This document shows positions 59,374 through 64,000 of a DNA stretch of 64,000 nt, one piece after another. Each line of letters opens with the position of its first letter. Within the stretch, counting starts at the first letter, position 1. The notes under the pieces are model-generated. The model ran no database searches, was not told the DNA's origin, and was given only the letters and a program-made list of their open reading frames with translations. The position numbers and the translations under genes are program-made. Source of the DNA: Hydractinia symbiolongicarpus (Eukaryota; Cnidaria; Hydrozoa; Anthoathecata; Hydractiniidae); NCBI RefSeq assembly GCF_029227915.1, contig NC_079880.1, forward strand, positions 20,460,501-20,524,500, written 5' to 3'.

Positions 59374-60415
59374 TTTCTTGTTCCTTTTTCATATTCGATG
59401 ACGGTTTATAACATTTCAATTGTTGAAGGGTACGGAACATGTGACTACAACTTCATCGGTAGCTCCAATACTTATTTTTTTCAAACAAAAAATCAACATA
59501 TATAATGTCAATTTCGATTCCTTCCTGGAGAGAATAGAATGAATGAAACTAACAAACTACGAAGATCCCGATATCAACACTACTAATAGCTTAGCTACAA
59601 CAAGTTTAATTTTATAGACAATCCAACGATCATTTAACTTTTACGCGAAGATTTCTATTCTAAGACACTTATTTGCTGTCGTCAATATTTTAGAATATAC
59701 TTATGTTTCCGATCCTTTTTGCTTTGGCTCGAATTTATTGTAGATCCGTTTTACGCTAACCCCTTATCAGTCTCTCAAGTTTAGAGTGTCGATTGATGCC
59801 ATTAACTTTCTTTTTTTTCATATATCCGCATCATCATTCGACTAACCTTCTATTCCACTTACTGCGTTATTTATTTTTTCTATTTCGTCTTAAACTCCAC
59901 ATCTTTTTTTCTACGGACTGCTCAATATCGCGTTTTCCTGAGTTTTTGGATTTCTTTGTGATAGTATTTTAGTAATACTAGCACATATTACTAATAATAT
60001 GTGCTACAAAATGCCACCTTTTAAAAAAGATTCCCAATTTATACTTTTTTTGCTCCCAACCTTTTCTTCGCCGAAAGAAATTACCGCTATCCCAGGCCAG
60101 CGGTAAAGGGGGCTGGTAAAATACGTATGCTTTCTCAGTGTGAGAAAAACAAACATTTAATCTTTGTGTAACTTAATTAGGCAATCTTTTTAGTTAGAAC
60201 ATCAAAATCTTTCTTTACTGTGTATTTTCTGTTGACCTTTGGGATTTCTAACTTAAATCTAAACTCTAGGATAAAATTACAATATAGTTTCGTCCGTCGT
60301 ACATTTACTTCTTGCATCTGTATTTTGTCCATCCTTGTTCGCCCGTTGCACAAAGTAACAAAATTGTATTTCGGGGCCCCAACACACAGACAAAATACAG
60401 GAATTATGTTTAAGA
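59374..60415. other. non-coding interval
   Basis: No gene. At 60380-60415 the minus strand carries a second mini-Helitron head (TCTTAAACATAATTCCTGTA followed by TTTTGTCTGTGTG) abutting the element at 60416. Confidence 0.4.
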
Positions 60416-60564
60416 CTAGTTATTAGCCCGTGCAAAAATCAACGGTTTCGCCGTAATATAACATTCATATTTCTGGTTCTCTGCATTTCGTGCAATTTTA
60501 GCATAAAGTAACGATCCAGCTACCATTTTGGATACACAGAGAAACGGTATTATTAGTATAGAGA
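60416..60564 (-). mobile_element. mini-Helitron-like element (149 bp)
   Basis: The minus-strand head TCTCTATACTAATAATACCG starts at 60564. The tail reads CCGTTGATTTTTGCACGGGC and then TAATAACTAG, ending at 60416, followed by T. The stem CCGTTG…CACGGG is imperfect. Confidence 0.55.
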
Positions 60565-63500
60565 ATTTAAGAGAGCAATTTCATTTCACAATAAGTCGTG
60601 TGCGTTTTGTTGTTATAACAACACATTTCCACAACATAGTTCACTCCTTAACCACAACGTTTCTAGAATGTGCAAATGATGTACAAATACCGCTTTGATC
60701 AGAACGAGGTATCCGTTTTTAATTTGCACCAATCATGCATCGACACCATAAATGTGTTTTCAAAGTGTTGATAGTAACATAAAAGTTGGAGTCGAGCAAC
60801 AGACTGCAGAATATCGTAAGTAGCGGAGTTTTTGATTGGCTCATGCACAATACTTTGAATCATAAATGTGTAGTTGTATCAACACTGTGTAGTTGTACCG
60901 ACACTGTTTACATTACATCAACAGGCACTTTCATAGGGGTGGCATGCCATAGATACTTATAACACGTGTTACATATTCTAATGCCAAAACGAGTAGCTAT
61001 AATAGTTTGAGTTGTTTATTCTAGAACATATTTCTGCAATGTTTAGATAATATTTTTTTAAAGTTATTGTCATATTAGATTTCGACAAGATTGGCCCTGC
61101 TCAGAAATTTAAGATGTAATAAATAAAGTGTATAAATAGTAAGTTAAAGGATAAGTTACTTCAAATAGTTTACACCAGGGTATGAGATTTTTAAAAGGTA
61201 ATTCATGATTTATCCATAAGATAACCTGTTTTGTTTGAAGAAATTTTGTTCTTCCTGTCTGAAGATTCCTTTCTTTTAGTGTGTGTGTTCCTCGAAACGA
61301 GGCTGTATGATCCGTTTGACATTTCAGGATATCACTTGCTGTAAATGTAATTGATAAATCAGACAAACTAACAAGGTTCAGTAATTATTTAACAAGCTTT
61401 CGATGTCTATTACTGTCACAAGTGATAAACGATAATAGATTATTAATTAGTAAAGGAATTACTGAAGTATTTGTTTGCTTCGATGATGAGATTTTTAATC
61501 CTTAGGAAATTATTTGATTTTTGTTCTTCATGGGTAACCTTACCATGTTATTGTCATCCTTGTTTGCTAAAGGGAATGACACCATCAGTTATTCAGTTGG
61601 TATTGGGTAAATAAACACAGCCTGCATACTGTTCCCCTTACAACTAACTACGACATACTTTGGAGAGCGACAGTAAGTTTGCAATATACAATTATTCTGA
61701 TTTGCTACAAGATCATGGGAATAGATGCACCACCATTTCAATTTTTTGTTATAACTTATAAAATACTGCTCCAATAAATGAAACGTGATGACTTTGAATA
61801 TTTTTTGTGTGACGACTTTTAGTAAAGAAATATTAAACTCCCATTTTGTGAGTTGTTTTAATAAAAAAAAGCTTATCTCTCATAAAAAAAACACATTTGA
61901 GAGTTTTTTTATAAATAAAGGTTAAAACATCATCACCACATAACTTAATGAACCCTTAACCAGCACCTCGTTTTTTCTATAACATGATGTCATGCATTAA
62001 TTAGCATAATTATCAAAACTTTAAATCAAACATCTTGAGAACCGATCTAGATGTTTTTTAAAAAAAAATAAAAAGATTCCTAGACAACTTTTCAAACTTT
62101 TTCATATGTTTCAAACTTTTTTTTTTGTAGGAGGTAAGCTTTAAAACATTAAGAAGTTATTTAAGGTGGTGAAATTCAGCATCTTTCCCCCACAGGGTAT
62201 TTCATAACAAAACATCCAAGTATAAACAGAGTTAGATATTCCAAAAAACAGGCAAATGGATCAGCAAAAGTTTTATTAAAGACAAAGCATTCTCTTTTTA
62301 TTTAAAGGCTTGAAAACTACAATCAAATTCCTTGAAGTCGAAATATTATCAAAAATGTTACTCAGCATATAAACAATGTGAAAAATTGAAATGGTGTGTT
62401 CAAAAGAATACTGCACATTCTTCAAGAAAAAATTACTTCCGGTGCAAGTTTAGACGGAAAGAATTACCATGCTTGTTAGAAATAGTAATTTAACATTCCT
62501 ATAGCAACTTGACTTGTAACCTCGAAGTTCAATATCAGAAAATATCACTACTTCCTATCATGTATTTCTTTTGTTGACAAAGTAATTCATTACGCCTTTA
62601 TACGCCTTAACATGAAGGGCCGGCTGCTTGCAACATTTAATTTTCAGTGCTCAATCAGGGGAGGGTTTTTCAAGACTAAGGTCTGACCATCACAGCCGAG
62701 AGTCTTTATGCCATTGTAAGCAAGTTGGGACTGGGGCAAAGTACATACTTTCGCTCGACCTTTGCAGGTATAAAAATAGCCGGAAATTGTCTTCCGATGC
62801 ATCTAATGCCATAAAATTGACAAAAAAAAAACCTTATAAGAAAATCTCATAAGAACATTTTTTATAAGAAACAACTCTCTGCCTTTACATATTATTTGAA
62901 ATGATAAAAAATACTAATATCAGATCAAACTGTCCTAACATGTAGAACTTAACCTTTTTGTCAATGAAAAACAACAACAACAACAACAACAACTAATATA
63001 TTTATTTATTAATTAGTTAATATTTACACAGGATGGCCTAACCAGTTACAAAATAGTACTGTTATTTAATAGGTCCTGTAAAGGACCTTAAAATGTAAAA
63101 GAAATCAGGCTCAAAATTGTTAAAAAAAATAAGTCAGAGGGATTAACTAAAATAAAGTGAGAGAATTATGAATAAATTATAATGTTTATGAACTCTTGCT
63201 GTTTCTGCCAATTTCAAACTTCATCAGCATGACTAGGTGGTATCAAATGATGAAACGAACCATGGCAGCACAAAATAATAAAACACAAAAACAATAACAA
63301 TAACAGCGATAACAACATTAATAATAAAAGATTAGGACAATGAAGATGAAATGCACATATATGTGATATGATACATACACGCCGCAATTCATGTTAGGTT
63401 TAGAAAATACTTTACTGATGAATGTAGATCTCTTAGGTCTTTTTCCCCAAACTGTATGACAATATGTTCAATTTCCATGATACTTAAAATAGCAGCCTTT

Positions 63501-64000
63501 TAGATGTTTCGATAGGTTACTGAAAAATATGGCTGATGCAAGCGTTTTGTAGTTTAAATCATCATCTCAACTTTCAAATCTGTGAGAAACGAAAGTTTAA
63601 CTTTGACTGGCACGTCAGCTTGACAATTTGTTTCTCCCTTTATATTTACTTAAGTCGGGCTGAATGTTGCATACAAGTTGCTTCGTTTGTTACAGAATTT
63701 GAATCTTTTATAGATATAAAAAATGTGTACGCGATCTTTAAAAGGCTATCCACGTTTGATTAGATTTAATTGCACAAACCATAAAAGATTGGTCACATAA
63801 AGCACAGCGCTACTGAATTATTTGATGTAGAAAAGTGCACAATAATAAATACAATTTTGATCAAAAGCGTTCAAACAGACTCTTTGTATCAATACATGAA
63901 TTTGAAGTGTCAAAGCCATCTCTAAGCGTTTAAGACGTTTTATAATTTTCTGCAGCTCAACAAAGAAGAATGTTTTCTTAAAACAAAAAAAGAATGTATC
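60565..64000. other. terminal 3.4 kb, no gene recognised
   Basis: It contains a (CAA)n microsatellite at about 62968-62992 and AT-rich sequence. A GC-richer segment at 62610-62770 has an open frame but no recognisable product. The region runs off the window. Confidence 0.45.

Noticed and set aside
62628-62852. 74-aa ORF in a GC-richer patch
   Set aside because: No homologous domain recognised; it could be an unlabelled repeat, but no second copy is seen in the window.
1-64000. CRISPR arrays, rRNA genes or bacterial operons
   Set aside because: All direct repeats found are tandem minisatellites or transposon parts, and genes have spliceosomal introns; the window is eukaryotic nuclear DNA.

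Overview
The window is AT-rich, intron-bearing animal DNA with few genes and many repeats. The best fit is an early-branching metazoan, most probably a cnidarian and perhaps a hydrozoan. This rests on a secreted PAN/fibrinogen-type lectin, a GGT7-type gene with 16 small coding exons, intronless GPCR and lectin genes, and splice acceptors just upstream of start codons with no obvious donor, as expected if spliced-leader trans-splicing is used. The organism is inferred; no species-specific marker was recognised.

Layout. 1-3.5 kb is a transposon graveyard: a piggyBac-like relic (+), a non-LTR retrotransposon relic (-) split by a 444-bp TA-flanked MITE, and a BEL/Pao gag relic (-). 4.3-5.3 kb holds an intact secreted PAN + fibrinogen-C protein (+). 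5.3-13.1 kb is non-coding DNA with SINE pieces, a Penelope-like relic (-), short inverted-repeat elements and a 470-bp foldback. 13.16-14.09 kb is SGF29, the H3K4me3-reading subunit of SAGA. About 0.8 kb downstream on the same strand begins a gamma-glutamyltransferase-7-like gene (14.9-28.3 kb, 16 coding exons, 573 aa), which could be resolved exon by exon with all phases agreeing. Its introns carry a 2-kb nested transposon with a 53-bp minisatellite, a duplicated 3' splice site, a 167-bp tandem repeat and a tiny MITE. 28.3-39.2 kb and 40.4-50.5 kb show no convincing gene. They contain SINEs, tiny Helitron-like elements, MITEs and local duplications. 39.4-40.4 kb is an intronless class A GPCR-like receptor with altered hallmark residues. 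50.7-51.56 kb is a two-exon gene for a small secreted, extremely acidic protein built on a 21-bp tandem repeat. 52.5-55.7 kb is a composite of related Helitron-like repeat copies. The remainder to 64 kb is SINEs, one more mini-Helitron, simple repeats and unassigned sequence.

How the genes relate. SGF29 (nuclear chromatin reader) and the GGT7-like membrane protein are tandem and closely spaced, and a strong acceptor lies between them, so a shared trans-spliced transcript is possible but unproven. The lectin, GPCR and acidic protein look like independent, lineage-specific cell-surface or secreted genes. No tRNA, rRNA or CRISPR feature was found.
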